DNA of 64,000 nucleotides from Hanleya hanleyi (taxonomy: Eukaryota; Mollusca; Polyplacophora; Lepidopleurida; Hanleyidae), in the NCBI GenBank assembly GCA_036873755.1, contig JAVTVY010020524.1:17303-81302 (forward strand), read 5' to 3'. Of this stretch, positions 26,091 to 37,375 are shown one piece after another (the stretch's first letter is position 1; each line of letters starts with the position of its first letter). A program made the translations under genes and the position numbers. Below the pieces are notes generated by a model that saw only the letters and a list, made by a program, of their open reading frames with translations, was not told the origin of the DNA and did no database searches.

Positions 26091-28620
26091 CTTGCCAACG
26101 AAATAGTTCCTGTGTACCAAATTTCAGAAAGATCCATGAAATATTTCCTGAGAATTCACGGTAACAATGTTTCAAGGGGAAATTCAGGATGGCCGCCTTG
26201 TGGCCATATTGGATTTTGGATTCGGAACGAAAAAGGTATCTTGCACAACTAGACCATAAGGGGAACCTGTGTACCAAATTTAATAAAGATCCATGCAGTA
26301 GTTCCTGAGAAATCGCAATAAAGTTTCATGGGGAAATCCAAGATGGCCGTCTGATGGACATATTGGAATTTGGAATCGGACCAGAAAAGGTATCTTGCAC
26401 AATTGAACCGGTGTATCAAATTTGAGAAAGATCCAGGCTGTACTTCCTGAGAAATCATGATAAAAAAATTTCATGGGGAAGTATAAGATGGCCGCCTGGT
26501 GACCACATTGGATTTTTGATTCGGACCGAAAAAGGCATCTTGCATATCGAGACCCTAAGGGGAACCTGTGTACCAAATTTGAGAAAGATCCATGCAGTAC
26601 TTCCTGAGAAATCACGATAACAAATTTGCATGGGAAAATCAAAGATGGCCGCCTGTTGGCCATATTGAATTTTCGAATCGGACCAGAAAAAGTATCTCGC
26701 ACAACTAGACGACAAGGTGAACTTGTGTACCAAACTTAACAAAGATCCATGCAGTACTTCCTGAGAAATAGCAATAACAAAGTTTCATGGGGAAATCCAA
26801 GATGGCCGTCTGATGGATATATTGGATTTTGGAATCGGACCAGAAAAGGTATCTTGCACAATTGAACCTGTGTATCAAATTTTGAGAAAGATCCAGGCTG
26901 TACTTCCTGAGAAATCATGATAAAAAAATTTCATGGGGAAGTCTAAGATGGCCGCCCGGTGACCATATTGGATTTCTGATTCGGACCGAAAAAGGCATCT
27001 TGCATATCGAGACCCTAAGGGGAACCTGTGTACCAAAATTGAGAAAGATCCATGCAGTAGTTCCTGAGAAATGACGATAAAGTGGTATGGGGAAATCCAA
27101 GATGGCTGCCTGGTGGCCATACTGGATTTTCAAATCGTACCAGGAAAGGTATGTTGCACAACCAGACCCCAAGGGGAACCTGTGTACCAAATTTGAGAAA
27201 GATCCATGCAGTAGTTCCTGAGAAATCGCGATAACAATGTTTCATGGGGAAATCCAAGATGGCTGTCTGGTGGCCATAGTGGATTTTCGAATCGGACCGA
27301 AAAAAAAGGTTTCTTGCACAACTAGACCCCAAGGAGAACCTGTGTACCAAATTTGAGGAAGATCCATGCAGTAGTTTCTGAGAAATCGCGATAAGGTTTC
27401 ATGGGGAAATCCAAGATGGCTGCCGGGTGGCCATATTAGATTTTCGAATCGGATCAAAAAAGGTTTCTTGCACAACTAGACCTCAAGGGAAACCTCTGTA
27501 CCAAATTTGAGAAAGATCCATGCATGCAGTAGTTCCCGAGAAATCGCGATAACAAGGTTTCATGGGGAAATCCAAGATGGCTGCCTGGCGGCCATATTGG
27601 ATTTTCGAATCGGACCAAAAAAGGTATCTTGCACAACTAGACCATAAGGGGAACCTGTGTACCAAATTTAACAAAGATCCATGCAGTAGTTCCTGAGAAA
27701 TCGCAATAATGTTTCATGGGGAAATGCAAGATGGCCGTCTGATGGACATATTGGATTTTGGAATCGGACCAGAAAAGGTATCTTGCACAATTGAACCGGT
27801 GTATCAAATTTGAGAAAGATCCAGGCTGTACTTCCTGAGAAATCATGATAAAAAAATTTCATGGGGAAGTATAAGATGGCAGCCTGATGACCATATTGGA
27901 TTTTTGATTCGGACCGCATAATGCATCTTGCATGTCGAGACCCTAAGGGGAACCTGTGTACCAAATTTGAGAAAGATCCATGCAGTACTTCCTGAGAAAT
28001 CACGATAACAAATTTGCATGGGAAAATCAAAGATGGCCGCCTGTTGGCGATATTGAATTTTCGAATCGGCCCAGAAAAGGTATCTTGCACAACTAGACGA
28101 CAAGGTGAACATGTGTACCAAATTTAACAAAGATCCATGCAGTAGTTCCTGGGAAATCGCAATAACAAAGTTTCATGGGGAAATCCAAGATGGCCGTCTG
28201 ATGGACATATTGGATTTTGGAATCGGACCAGAAAAGGTATCTTGCACAATTGAACCTGTGTATCAAATTTGAGAAAGATCCAGGCTGTACTTCCTGAGAA
28301 ATCATGATAAAAAAATTTCATGGGGAAGTATAAGATGGCCGCCTGATGACCATATTGGATTTTTGATTCGGACCGCATAAGGCATCTTGCATGTCGAGAC
28401 CCTAAGGGGAACCTGTGTACCAAATTTGAGAAAGATCCATGCGGTAATACCTGAGAAATCACGATAACAAATTTGCATGGGAAAATCAAAGATGGCCGCC
28501 TGTTGGCCATATTGAATTTTCGAATCGGACCAGAAAAAGTATCTTGCACAACTAGACCCCAAGGGGAACCTGTGTACCACATTTGAGAAAGATCCAAGTA
28601 GTAGTTCCTGTAACGAGAAT
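26091..28620. repeat. Satellite array, about 155-bp monomer with higher-order structure
   Basis: About 16 monomers of GTGTACCAAATTTGAGAAAG ATCCATGCAGTAGTTCCTGAG type sequence, each with a CAAGATGGCCGCC-like block. Monomer variants recur in order with an offset of about 1,388 bp (for example 26,249-26,458 versus 27,637-27,846), and a shorter three-monomer repeat of about 459 bp is seen near 27,843 and 28,302. Frames across it are repeat artefacts. Confidence 0.9.
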
Positions 28621-28702
28621 TGGTTACGGACGGACGACGGACGGACGACGGACCACCGACGAAAAGCGATTTGAACAGCCCACCATCTGGTGATGGTGGG
28701 CT
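28621..28702. repeat. ACGG microsatellite and terminal hairpin of the satellite block
   Basis: A GGACGGACGACGGACGG run is followed by a perfect 11-bp stem (28,677-28,687 with 28,692-28,702; AGCCCACCATC / GATGGTGGGCT, loop TGGT). Core tandem repeats plus an ACGG tract plus a terminal stem-loop recall pearl- or Helentron-associated non-autonomous elements; this is inference. Confidence 0.6.
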
Positions 28703-29527
28703 AAAAAAGTGGTTGGGTATGTTCATGTATATTGGATGAGGTTATGACTCGAATGGCACGCTTTTGGACGCACAGTTGAGAAAATGAAGTTTTCAGGGAT
28801 TTGAGGACCTAAATATTCATCGAAGTTTGTTGTGGTATTTGGAATTTGTGAATCTTGGTTCGATGCCACCGAACTAAATATTCATTGAATTTGTTGGCAA
28901 TTGTTTCGTTATCGGTAGTTTCACCGAGAATCACAAGTGTTAAAAGTGGTACCAGGAATATCACTCTTCTTGAGTAGTTTAAGATGAAGAGTTTTATGTA
29001 AAAGCATGAAATGAATGATTACTATGGATACCTAAAGAAACATGATTATCTGTTAGGGCATAAAATAACTGACAAGAAACTCAGTATAGTGCAGATATGT
29101 CCTATTGTCTATAATAGAATGAGTGGTGAATATCTCACATTGTGTAAAACGAATAAAAATTAGGTCAATATAGTAGTACATATAGACCAATCTGTCTATC
29201 TATATTAGAGTGAATAGTTCGCAGTTCAAACTGTCTGCCTTTGTATAGATTTATTTAACACGGGCTTCAATTCTGAACAAAGAAATACAACCATAGGTTT
29301 GTAATAGAATATATAATTTGTAGCTAACATTGACTGTCAATGTATATAGTAGATACAAATTTGTCAGTGATGTACAAGTAAATCATTCTACTGATCTATG
29401 AACAGTTCATATTCAATTTGGAATTTTTAAATCCCAAGCTACATAACTGTGATCTATGGGACATAACTATGTTATTAGTTTTTAACTATGCCAATACAGT
29501 ACAGGAATTCACCCTTCTTGATTGACC
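28703..29527. other. No gene seen
   Basis: AT-rich, with scattered short similar motifs (AGAATGAGTGGTGAA-like) but no coding or RNA signal. Confidence 0.5.
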
Positions 29528-29894
29528 GCACTGCGGTGGTCTAATGGTTAGAGCGTCGGCCTCGTAAGCGGTATGTACTGGGTTCGATCGCAGGCCGGAT
29601 CATACCTAAGACTTGCAAAATGGAACTTGTTGCTCCCTCGCTTACTCTCAGCATTAAGAGGATAGAACAAGGACTGGTTCGCTCGGTGTCAGTATAATGT
29701 GACTGAGTGGGGTGTCATGTCTGCCTATGGCATGATATTTCAGTGGGACAGCACTATAAAATGGCAGCATTAGATCTGCTCTGTTACGAGTAGGTACCTC
29801 TGCCCCTCCCCCTCCTCTCCCTTCCCTTCTCCGTCGTGATATAGCTGAAAAAATGTTGAAAGCGACGTTAAACCCTATTCACTCACTCACTCCT
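29528..29894 (+). mobile_element. tRNA-derived SINE, complete copy
   Basis: The head has a pol III box A-like TGGTCTAATGGTTAGAGC and box B-like GGGTTCGATCGC at about 29,540-29,592. A 240-bp body with a T-cytosine-rich stretch follows, then GAAAGCGACGTTAAACCCTA and a terminal CACTCACTC run. The inverted copy is at 1,555-1,882. Confidence 0.88.
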
Positions 29895-30056
29895 TCTTGA
29901 TTGTTGTATGGTAAAATCCTTGTCGGTCAAATCATGGGATAAAGATAAAGTCTGTTTACCAAAATTAAGAGTGAAAATCCATTAGGGCATAGAATGATTT
30001 ACAAATAACTCCGCATAGTATAAAATATTCTATAATAGAATGGATAGTGAACAGAT

Positions 30057-30062
30057 GACATT
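30057..30062. repeat. Target-site duplication, left (GACATT)
   Basis: Identical to 47,567-47,572 immediately outside the other terminus. Confidence 0.95.
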
Positions 30063-30683
30063 AGTAGTAGGGTTAGAGGATATCGGACCTCTTTTCACCT
30101 GGATGTAACTATGACGTCACAACTTCCGATGGTGGCGCCATCTGTACACTTTGGACGCAAGGGAGACAGCTTGATCTGTCAGAGTAGAGGCGTGGCCTTT
30201 GGTACATGTCTATACTTGTTGGTGTGTGTTGATGTACTGGGGTTTTTCCTAGGCGGCCATGTTTTAAAATGGCTGTGTTTTTGGGCGGCCATGTTGGAAA
30301 ATGGCCGTGTTTTTGGGCGGCCATGTTTTAAAATGGCCGTGTTTTTGGGCGGCCATGTTTTAAAATGGCCGTGTTTTTGGGCGGCCATGTTTTAAAATGG
30401 CCGTGTTTTTGGGCGGCCATGTTGGAAAATGGCCGTGTTTTTGGGCAGCCATGTTGTAAAATGGCCGTGTTTTTGGGCGGCCATGTTGGATAGAAAAACG
30501 TATAAAAGGGGGTGATTTTTAGGGGTTGGGTGTATTCATTGCACTACCTTACGGAGCACTCTGACTGACCTGACCAGCCTGACCAGCCTGCCTGCCTGCC
30601 TGCCTGACCGCTAGCCAGCCTGCCTGTTTGCCTACCAGCTTGTTCTCACGAGAGGAGGAGAGAAAGCATGAGACGTGGAGAAG
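30063..30683 (+). repeat. Left terminal inverted repeat of Polinton 1
   Basis: Pairs with 46,794-47,566. From outside in it holds a CRE-like TGACGTCA (30,112-30,119) next to CTTCCG, an array of about nine GCGGCCATGTTTTAAAATGG CCGTGTTTTTG units (30,250-30,490), a TATA-type core promoter (30,501-30,543), a CCTGCCTG-rich leader, and the PolB start codon with its first codons (30,668-30,683). The length differs from the right copy only through repeat number. Confidence 0.92.
30501..30543 (+). promoter_or_regulatory. Polinton core promoter, PolB copy
   Basis: TATAAAAGGGGGTGATTTTT followed by AGGGGTTGGGTGTATTCATTG. The same 40-bp block sits at 44,321-44,360 (+) and 46,941-46,980 (-), each time upstream of an ORF start. 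The TATA box and the invariant downstream block suggest a core promoter with the start site inside or just after it. Confidence 0.75.
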
Positions 30684-33600
30684 ATTTTCCCTGGGACCCA
30701 GCAGCACCTCCGGTTGAAGTCTTGCCTGAAGACGAGCGTGTGAGGGACATTTATCAACGTCACTGGGCTACCATACGTCATTGTTTTCACCGTGACCGTC
30801 GTCTATTGGACTTGTATAACTTTCGACTGCAGGACCTTACGTATTTGTCTACTTATGCGGAGAACATTTCACAGACCAGGTCACAGCGTTCAAGTTAAAT
30901 ATCACATTCGGGTACATTTTACAGCACAAGGACACGGATCAGGTGCGGTATTATTATCCCAGCAATAATACTTATGTGTTTGACCAGCCATTCACGGCGA
31001 CGGATGCGATTTCTCTTGAGCCACTCATCGACCAATTGACTACGTTGGACCCATTGGAATGGGCCCGGTTGCAACGCCCCAATACCCAATGGCTTGTGAA
31101 AATGGTGACCAACGTCACATTTATCGTCACAAAAATGAGAGATCATCCTATCGGTGCTCCTGTACTACTACCCCCTTCCTTGGCTGCTTCATCGAAAAGG
31201 CATGTATGCATTAACGGCAGCGAAACACGCACCCTACAAAGACCGGAAATGTGTGTTTCGGTGTTTGGCCGTGCATCTGGACGAGTGTGATCCCCAGTGT
31301 TGTGACAAAGTGGCCAATGGCTATTGGGAACAGTACTTAGAGCAGCAAGACTTGGATGAGCGGCACTTCCGTGGAGGCCCGTTCAAGAATTTGGATGATG
31401 TGGAAACTCTGTTCAACATCAATATCTTTGTATACCGATTACGATGCGAGGAGGATACGTTTGTGGCTGAATTGGTTCGTCGTTCAACAGAACGATACGC
31501 TTCTACCATGAAAGTCAATGTCTTCGACTACAATGGCGTGAGTCATTTTTCGCTCATCCACAATATGAGCCAGTACGCCCAGTCTTACAGTTGTGCCCAA
31601 TGCCATCGGGTGTTTGACCAGTCTTGGAACCTACATCGACACGAGAAGATTTGTGAGAAACGAAAATTTCCTGGTGGGGTGTATCATAATACGCCTACTA
31701 TTTTCGTTATTTTCCCTACCGGGCGTGTTACGATTTTGAGGCCCTATTGGAGCCCATGGACATGTTTTCAGCGAAAACGCAGTGGACGCAGCGCCATATT
31801 CCCCTGAGTGTCAGCATTTCCAGCAACGTACCTGGCTATGACGCTGCACCGGTCTGTTTCGTGTCTACCGGGGATTCCCATGAGTTGATCACCTGCATGA
31901 TGGCGTATTTAGAGGAAATCAGTGCGGCCAGTACGGAATTGTTGGTGTCCAAGTTCCAGGACATACTGGACCAGCTGGACGATCGGATTCCTATACCGGG
32001 TGTAGCGTTTAGTGACGATGAAGAGTCGGAGTCGGAGCCGGAGTCGCAGCCGGAGCCCATGCAGTCGCAGGATATGCCTTTACCGAAACCGTATGCGGAG
32101 AAATTGAAAGTGCGCTTCCTACAATATCTAGGTCAGTTACCGGGGCTGGGTTTCAACTCGGGACGATATGACTTGAACATGGTGAAGGAATTTCTCTACC
32201 CCTACTTGGCCCAGGCGAATACCATCAAGTCCGTCATCAAGAAGATCAATAATCATATGGCCCTCACTACCACATCACTTCATTTCCTGGATGTACGGAA
32301 CTACTTAGCTCCTAATTATAGCTATGATCAGTGGGTGAAGGCGTATGACTGTGCACAAACCAAAGGGAGGTTCCCATACACGTATATATCGACTCTCGAC
32401 CGTTTGCAGGAAACACAGTTGCCACCCCGGGATGCTTTCTTTGACGATTTGAAGCAAGTGGAATGTCTGGAGGACACGTACCGGGAACTACAGCAGGTTT
32501 GGAACGATCAGCATATGCAGACCTTGCGAGATTTCCTGATGTGGTATAATAACTTAGATGTGGTTCCTTTCCTGGAAGCGGCCGAGAAAATGATTCAACT
32601 CTTTCGTCGTGAGATGCACGCATGCATCTTCAAGGAGTGCTTGAGTTTACCGGGTCTGGCGCTTCGCCATCTTTTTCAAGAGTGTCCTACGTACTTCTCG
32701 CTGATACAGCAACAAGATGCGGACATGCATCATTGTCTAAAGCAGAACATTGTCGGTGGACCGAGTCTTATTTTTCACCGTTATCACGAGAAGGACGTCA
32801 CTACTCTCCCCAGTGGAAAACCCTGTGCTAAGATCATCGGTTTCGATGCCAGTGCCTTGTACCTGTGGTCTCTGGCCCAACCTATGCCCAGTGGACATTA
32901 TACACGTTGGTTGGCGGAAGGTCGGCATTTTACACCACAACGCACTCCCTACAAGCATCTGGCTGATCAGTGGTTGGATTGGGAAGCCTATCGACGGGGA
33001 ATTTATATACGACACCAGACCAACGCCACAGAGAAGCGGATAGGAGATCGTCGACTCCCCGTCGATGGGTTTGCCCTGGTGGGTAGGACACCGACCGTAT
33101 TTCAATTTTACGGTTGCTATTGACACAGCCACGAATGCCATTTCAGCGCTGGACGCTTCAACGAACGACGTGGAAAAGCACCGGAAGAATTACAGGAAGA
33201 AGTGGTGGAGAACGGTGATTATGTGAAAGAGAGAGGATACCATCTCATCGAAATGTGAGAGTGTGAATTTCATACCATGTGCCAGGCCCTACCCCATTTA
33301 CGGCGTTTTCTAAAAGAGCGCGAGTACCCGCTGAGTCGTCGGCCACTCCTGAGTCTGCCACAGATGCTGGACGCCATTCGTTCGGGGGACCTCTACGGCT
33401 TTGTCGAATGTGATTTGCATGTTCCCGACACTCTGAAGCCCCTCTTCGCCCAGTACCCTCCCATCTTTAAGAACACGCTGGTGGGTCGAGATGATATTGG
33501 GGACACCATGGGGTCCCATGCGGAGCAACACGCGTGTTTGGCTCGACCTCGACGGATGTTGATTGGCAGTATGTGGGCAGAGAAAATCTTGCTGGGCACT

Positions 33601-34539
33601 CCCTTATTACAGTGGTACATGAGCCATGGTTTGGAAATTACCAAAATATACCAAGTGATACAGTACGTACCCCACGCCTGTTTTGCGGAGAATGCCGACA
33701 TCGTGACGTCTGCCCGTCGTCAAGGTGTCCAAGACCCGAGTAAGGCCATCATCGGTGAATCGTGGAAGTTGACGGGCAATGGATATTATGGAAAAACGGT
33801 CACGAACCAGGATAAGCACGTGAACGTGAACATTTATACTACTTCCCAAGCCCGCAAAAAAGTGAATTCTCCTCTGTTTCGCTCCGTGCAGGTCATCGAT
33901 GACGACACCTATGAAATTACTTTAGCCAAGAAGACTATCCGTTACAACCTACCCCTGCAGATTGGATGTATGGTATACCAGGTGGCCAAGCCGAGGATGC
34001 TGCAGTTTCTCTATGATTTCATGGGTGTGTATTATAATTCATCAGATTGGCAACTCATGGAGATGGATACGGACTCGGCCTACATGGCCGTCTCTAATGC
34101 GGATTGGGAGTCCCTGGTGAAACCTGAGTTACGGGCACAGTGTGAAGCGGAACGGGACCAGTGGTTACCTGGACGTGACCATTACCAGTACGATAAGCGT
34201 ACGCCGGGCCTCTTCAAGCTGGAGTGGAGTGGGGATGCTATGATTGCTCTCTCCTCCAAGACATATTACTGTTACGGGGGAGACGAAAATAAGTTTAGCT
34301 GCAAAGGGGTGAGCCGGCGCGATCCCAACATCGACAAAGCCTTGTACTTGAACGTGCTGCAAAGCCAGGCCAGTGCGAGTGGAACTAACCGAGGATTTCG
34401 GGTGGTGGACCACCAGATGCGGACGTACATCCAGCAACGAGACGCCTTTACTTTTTTTTTACCCGAAACGGAAAGTCCTGGCCGATGGCATCAGAACTAC
34501 TTACTTGGACTTGTGAAAAATGTCGAACACACACTATAA
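30668..34539 (+). pseudogene. PolB: Protein-primed-type DNA polymerase B of Polinton 1, broken
   Basis: Replicative family B polymerase of the element. Start ATG 30,668 (MRRGEDFPWDP). The N-terminal part has KDRKCVFRCLAVHL (about 31,240), then a Cys2-His finger-like YSCAQCHRVFDQSWNLHRHEKIC (about 31,588-31,656; written here with its spacing C-x2-C-x12-H). Exonuclease motifs follow: DFE at about 31,730-31,740 and NSGRYDLN at about 32,156. Polymerase motifs are FDASALYLWSL (A), KLTGNGYYGK (B) and EMDTDSAY (C), then KGVSRR. The gene shifts frame at about 30,890, 31,185 and 31,735. Within the last frame it has in-frame TGA at 33,121-33,123 and 33,256-33,258, so it is inactive as read. It is first in the element, facing inward, driven by the terminal-repeat promoter. 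AATAAA at about 34,905 may serve as the polyadenylation signal. Confidence 0.93.
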
Positions 34540-34569
34540 CTGTTGATACGCGAGTTAAAAACTGTAAAA

Positions 34570-34654
34570 GTCAGGATGGCCGAGTGGTCTAAGGCGCCGG
34601 TATTAAGTGCTGGTCGGCGAAAAGCTGGCGTAGGTTCGAATCCTACTCCTGACA
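34570..34654 (+). tRNA. tRNA-Leu(TAA)-like gene 1, inside Polinton 1
   Basis: The acceptor stem GTCAGGA pairs with TCCTGAC. D arm is GGCCGAGTGGTCTAAGGC (box A), the anticodon loop ATTAAGT has anticodon TAA, a long variable arm (TCGGCGAAAAGCTGGC) is as expected for leucine, and the T arm has GGTTCGAATCC (box B). A T8 run follows as pol III terminator. The anticodon stem contains two G-T pairs and loop positions 32/38 are unusual, so function is not certain. No CCA is encoded. It lies 31 bp after the PolB stop. Confidence 0.8.
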
Positions 34655-34711
34655 GATTTTTTTTGTACCACTTGTATATACATACCACTTATATTCTAAA
34701 AAACTGTAAAA

Positions 34712-34797
34712 GTCAGGATGGCCGAAAGGTCTAAGGCGCCGGTATTAAGTGCTGGTCGGCAAAATGCCGGACGTAGGTTCGAATCCTACTCCTGACA
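34712..34797 (+). tRNA. tRNA-Leu(TAA)-like gene 2, inside Polinton 1
   Basis: A tandem duplicate of the first gene with the preceding CTGTAAAAGTCAGG leader and following TTTTTTTTGTACCACTTGTA tail, unit about 142 bp. The anticodon arm is identical. The D loop is changed (GAAAGGTC instead of GAGTGGTC) and the variable arm is one base longer but still pairs. A T run follows at 34,800. Confidence 0.77.
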
Positions 34798-35053
34798 CAA
34801 TTTTTTTTGTACCACTTGTATATACATACCACTACTATTCTATTTGTACATACCACCTGTATTCTATTTGTACATAGTGTAACTCTTCCCTTCTTGTTGA
34901 CTTAAATAAAAAAAATAAGTGAAAACCATCATTTTTGTGTTTTTTTCATGAATTTTATTCAACATCAATGAACGTCAGAACAACAACGTCATAACAATAA
35001 CGTGATAATAAAAAAACAATAGTACTGCGCGCAGTGCATTGAATTTAAGTTAA

Positions 35054-35620
35054 CCCTACCTGGCCTGGGGGGATGCCATTATGGCCCCCCCTACCAAACT
35101 TTCTGCACTATCTCCGGAACGGCAAAAAAATGAAGAGCTGAAACTCCGTGACTTTATAATTTATCTTATTGGGGTCATTTTGAGCCTATTTGCATAACCC
35201 CCCGAGCAGAGGATCATGGGTAAATCCAAGATGGCGGCCACGTGGGTACCAGAAAAGTGATGTTTTTCTCAAATTTCTTCAAAATTTCTGCTTTTCCGCA
35301 ATGAAAAGCGGGCAAAAAATATTTTATTTCATATCACATTAATATTTGCTAAATTTTCGTACAGTTTTTGTGGAGAAATTGCAAAAATAAAAAATTCGGA
35401 AAATCTGACCGAAAAATCGACCAAAAAATGTCGTTTTTGAAAATGACCTCATCAAAGCGGCCATTTTGGAATTTTTTACATTTTCTGGTAGAGCTTGACC
35501 CAGGGGTATAGTGTAATAAGTTTCAGCCCCCTAGCTCAAGGGATAAGAAAAATAATTAGGGGGGCCATTTCGGCCCCCCCCAGGCCTGGACAGGTCCCAA
35601 AAAGCCCAGGCCAGATAGGG
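35054..35620. mobile_element. piggyBac-like MITE inserted in the PRO gene
   Basis: Flanked by TTAA on both sides (35,050-35,053 and 35,621-35,624). Inverted ends are CCCTACCTGGCCTGGG and CCCAGGCCAGATAGGG. At 567 bp with no ORF of its own, the TTAA target and CCC-start ends fit piggyBac-type non-autonomous elements. It sits two codons before the end of PRO and replaces its C terminus with MITE-encoded residues. Confidence 0.85.
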
Positions 35621-36064
35621 TTAACCAGAGAAATGGAGCATGCACATTAAATCGAGAGGCCGTCCAGTCATAGACGAGTACATCACGGTCTTCGGCTTGA
35701 CAATAATCATCAAACATGTGTACGATGGTTTGCATAGAATGTCCTCTACTCCGGTGAGTGAGATAAAACACACAGTACTGTCCGCATACACTACTCAAGG
35801 GTCCTTGTAATCTTTGAGTATTCCAACGCCACACTGTAGTAGATACGTCCATGAATTTCACCAAATCGGGATGTAGGGGTGCAAGTCCGTAGGAATCAAA
35901 GTATTCGCCTTGGCCTAGGGTGTCCACGTACACAGCTACCCAATGTTCACTGGGTATTCAGGATGTAGGCTGCTGGGGTGGTGGAGTGGGTGGGAAACAC
36001 ATTGCGTGGAAACACACCTCGAAAGGGTACCTTAGGATCTCGCCATCAGCTGCTCTGTATCCAT
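35556..36064 (-). pseudogene. PRO: Adenain-like maturation protease of Polinton 1, broken
   Basis: Cysteine protease that would cleave virion proteins during maturation. The start ATG at 36,062-36,064 gives MDTEQLMA and then goes out of frame, with stops up to about 35,940. The frame 35,933-35,556 keeps the Asp-containing YFDSYGLAPLHPDL and the nucleophile region SSVCGQYCVFYLTHR. The catalytic His segment (GEHW in the Polinton 2 homologue) is only present out of frame. The last codons read into the piggyBac-like MITE. The gene follows the MCP stop directly. Confidence 0.85.
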
Positions 36065-36068
36065 GACT

Positions 36069-37375
36069 CTAGCTGGCGTAGTCACACAGCACGTTTCTTT
36101 GCTGATCCACGCTGATGACGTTATCAAACTCGGCGTAGCAAATCACGTTAATGCTCTGGGCTAGACCGTCGGCAAAACGCAGTTCCAACCGTAGGTTTCC
36201 TTTCTTGAGCAAGGCCAGTTGATGATCGTGTTCCAAGGTGGGGGTGAGGTCGAAGGCGAACAACGTGTACCCACGGTGAAAGTCTTGTCGAGTGATGGTA
36301 TTTCCTTCGTCCTGGTTGTTTTGTCCTGTGGCTGTAAACAGGTTCAGGTAGCTCCGCACATAGTTTTGGTTACCAAAATCCGGTTGTAATGGACGGGCTG
36401 GAATTTGATGGCCAGCCACGTGCAGTGCCAAAAAGTTGAGGTTGAAATGTTGAAAGGCGAACGGATTCTCATCCCACGCTCCATTGAAAGCGGTGTTGGT
36501 CACACACGCTATGGTAAGACGTTTAGGGAGATCCCCTAGAAATAAATTTTCACGATTGGCCATCATCGTACCTGTTGGCACAGAGCACACCTTGGTCTGT
36601 ACGCGTCGGATGGGGTACAGGGCTGGTTTTTTCGATACGGCTTCCAAGTGACTCACCAACACTCCCTGTTGCAAATCCACCGTACGCACAAACAGGGCTG
36701 CATCTTCTAGGACGATCTTGTAATTGGGGTCCTCTCCAGCGGCCATTAAGGCGAACGCAGGTGTGGAACGGATCAACTTGATCTTGATGGATATACCGTT
36801 CATCATGTAGCGGTCTTGCAGGAACAGATCGGCGTGGAGTCGTCCCATCATATCGACGGACTTGCTATTGCCTGTTATGTTTTTGCGCGCGGTGAACCCA
36901 TTATTGGCAGCGACCACGCTATTCATGGATCCGGGTGTATCCTTGTAGTACAGCGAAGCATGCAAGTGTGTTTTTTGGCATCTGCACCATACGACAACAG
37001 CGTCTCCATGTAGGCTCGGTACGGGTACGTATTGGTGGACGTACTGATGAGTTTATCGCTCATACTCATATCCACCTGTTGGAACAAGGAGTGCAGCCAA
37101 AGATTCACCGGGCCTACTATCGCATCGTCCGCTAGGGGGTCCCCGGCTGCGTCCACTATTTTGGCTTTCACGTACAAGTAGGTGTGGGCTAAATCCAGGT
37201 AGGCCGTATCTTTGTTTTCAATGGTAAATTCCACAGGTCCCGTCCCCGTCAGGCTAGCCAGGGGTTGATGTTCTACCCAACGTCCTTCGGCTACACTGGT
37301 CTGGGTGGGTGGAATAGTTCACAAATCCAATTCACTGTTGGTAGACGGACACGACTCGGAGTGAATGAATGCCAT
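36069..37375 (-). pseudogene. MCP: Double-jelly-roll major capsid protein of Polinton 1, broken
   Basis: Capsid shell protein. The ATG at 37,373-37,375 (MAFIHSESCPSTNSE) overlaps the stop of the upstream gene (TAATG). An in-frame TGA lies at 37,319-37,321, where Polinton 2 has a Trp codon. After it the frame 37,234-36,923 contains TAYLDLAHTYLYVKAKIVDA and VNLWLHSLFQQVDM, the conserved N-terminal part of Polinton MCPs. A frameshift at a T-run near 36,970 leads into 36,965-36,069, which ends NVICYAEFDNVISVDQQRN. Full length would be about 434 residues. Confidence 0.9.

Noticed and set aside
25999..28726. Series of overlapping 60-200 aa minus-strand ORFs with ARYLFWSDSKIQYG motifs
   Set aside because: Translations of the 155-bp satellite monomer. 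They drift between frames with unit length and have no conserved protein frame.
29528..29600. A functional tRNA gene
   Set aside because: Followed by a SINE body and tail rather than a terminator, with a second divergent copy at 1,555-1,882. The acceptor stem does not close.
30250..30490. Repeated GGCCATGTTTTAAAATGGCC as a hairpin or CRISPR-like array
   Set aside because: Head-to-tail units without spacers, mirrored in the other terminal repeat. It is a tandem block of the terminal inverted repeats.
33121..33258. UGA read as tryptophan or selenocysteine in Polinton 1 PolB
   Set aside because: Other genes in both elements use TGA as a normal terminator, Polinton 2 uses TGG at the comparable MCP site, and PolB also has plain frameshifts. 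Decay is simpler.
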